Below, one piece after another: positions 63,554-64,000 of a stretch of DNA of 64,000 bases. The first letter of the stretch is position 1. Every line of letters starts with the position of its first letter. The DNA lies in the NCBI GenBank assembly GCA_030148745.1, contig JASBSV010000005.1:1-64000 (forward strand). The letters run 5' to 3'. The position numbers and the translations under genes were made by a program. Source of the stretch: Paracoccaceae bacterium (lineage in GTDB: Bacteria > Pseudomonadota > Alphaproteobacteria > Rhodobacterales > Rhodobacteraceae). The notes below the pieces were generated by a model, which did not search any database, had not been told where the DNA came from, and was given only the letters and a program-made list of their open reading frames with translations.

Positions 63554-64000
63554 AGGCGGCCTGGTACGAAGGGTTCGGGCCCGCCGCATCGGTGCTGACT
63601 GTCGGTCAGATGGCCGACCCCGCACCGGGTGCGGGCGAGGTTCTGGTGCGCATTCGCGCATCGGGGGTGAACCCGTCGGACGTAAAGATGCGCGCCGGTG
63701 CGCGGCCCGGTGCGGTAATGGAATGGCCCCGCATCATCCCCCATTCGGATGGCGCCGGGGTGATCGAGGCTGTGGGAAAGGGCGTTGATCCGGCCCGCGT
63801 CGGTCAAAGGGTCTGGATCTGGAACGGCCAGTGGAAGCGTCCCTTTGGCACGGCGGCGGAACTGATCGCGCTGCCCGCTGAACAGGCGGTACAACTGCCC
63901 GATAATACCGAATTTTCCGAAGGCGCTTGTTTCGGTATTCCGGCCATGACGGCATGGTATGCGCTGTTTGCCGATGGGCCGATCGACGGCAAGACAGTGC
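63550..64000 (+). CDS. NADPH:quinone oxidoreductase, MDR/zinc-less alcohol dehydrogenase family (partial)
   Basis: The first 150 residues are present; the gene runs past the window end. It begins [20 protein letters not shown] and has [37 protein letters not shown] and the [12 protein letters not shown] region, typical of quinone oxidoreductases of the QOR family without structural zinc. The nucleotide-binding domain is beyond the edge. Coupled to pdxJ by a 4-bp overlap (ATGA). Confidence 0.88.
   Translation, partial: MKAAWYEGFGPAASVLTVGQMADPAPGAGEVLVRIRASGVNPSDVKMRAGARPGAVMEWPRIIPHSDGAGVIEAVGKGVDPARVGQRVWIWNGQWKRPFGTAAELIALPAEQAVQLPDNTEFSEGACFGIPAMTAWYALFADGPIDGKTV

Overview
The window is GC-rich chromosomal DNA of an alphaproteobacterium, most likely a member of the Rhodobacteraceae. 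The basis is gene content and order: folK, rpoZ, a bifunctional rsh and pdxJ in a row; three tandem deformylase-like genes ahead of fmt; an aerobic-type cobalamin locus with cobN and cobW; GlnK-AmtB; and CbtBA behind a B12 riboswitch. Genes are packed tightly, with many 1-bp (TGATG) and 4-bp (ATGA) start/stop overlaps. I see no tRNA, rRNA, insertion sequence, prophage or CRISPR array.

Layout. 0-6.1 kb: end of an unidentified gene, rsmD with a ferredoxin-reductase-like flavoprotein, a peroxiredoxin, and a minus-strand run ridA > GDPD > FemAB-like > phhB > mscS. 6.1-9.2 kb: a two-gene type I secretion system without a visible substrate. 9.3-13 kb: mlaA-mlaC and a class A penicillin-binding protein. 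13.2-15 kb: glnK-amtB with a strong terminator. 15-19.8 kb: aromatic aminotransferase, sseA, smpB, a GcvA-like LysR regulator divergent from a small ORF, and dapA. 19.9-27.8 kb: soluble lytic transglycosylase, a DMT transporter, mnmD divergent from an MnmC2-like flavoenzyme, an acyl-CoA hydratase-like protein, an FMN reductase and a TPP enzyme.

27.8-36.5 kb is the first cobalamin block: two Lin0512-family paralogues, cobO, cobN, a GNAT gene and cobW on the minus strand, then DUF1636, cbtA, cbtB and a full cobalamin riboswitch. 36.7-41.5 kb: smc and a MltB-type transglycosylase. 41.5-51.7 kb is the second cobalamin block: cobD and cobC on the minus strand, a lone receiver protein, a glutathionyl-hydroquinone reductase, then a plus-strand run with a short leader ORF, cbiX, cobH, cobL, cobI, a CbiG/CobE-CobJ fusion and cobM. 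51.8-64 kb is housekeeping: a small unknown protein, a MalY/PatB lyase, three deformylase-like genes and fmt, rnhA, a methyltransferase, ispH, a NYN protein, folK, rpoZ, rsh, a DUF2062 protein, pdxJ and the start of a quinone oxidoreductase.

The cobalamin genes cover cobalt uptake (CbtAB), metal handling (CobW, DUF1636), chelation (CobN, and a CbiX with a His/Cys-rich tail), corrin methylation and ring contraction (CobI, CobJ, CobM, CobL, CobH), adenosylation (CobO) and the aminopropanol arm (CobC, CobD). I do not see cobA, cobG/cobZ, cobK, cobF, cobB, cobQ, cobP, cobS/T or cobU/V here, so the pathway must be completed elsewhere.

The most noteworthy signals are: a 33-bp intergenic repeat found four times, each time just after a stop codon and in the same orientation relative to that gene; the CbiG/CobE-CobJ fusion with the unusual CbiX; the Lin0512 pair coupled to cobO; a deformylase paralogue that has lost its metal-binding Cys and catalytic Glu; a perfect inverted repeat between a LysR gene and an unknown 56-aa ORF; and a coupled 37-codon ORF with a foldable leader ahead of cbiX.
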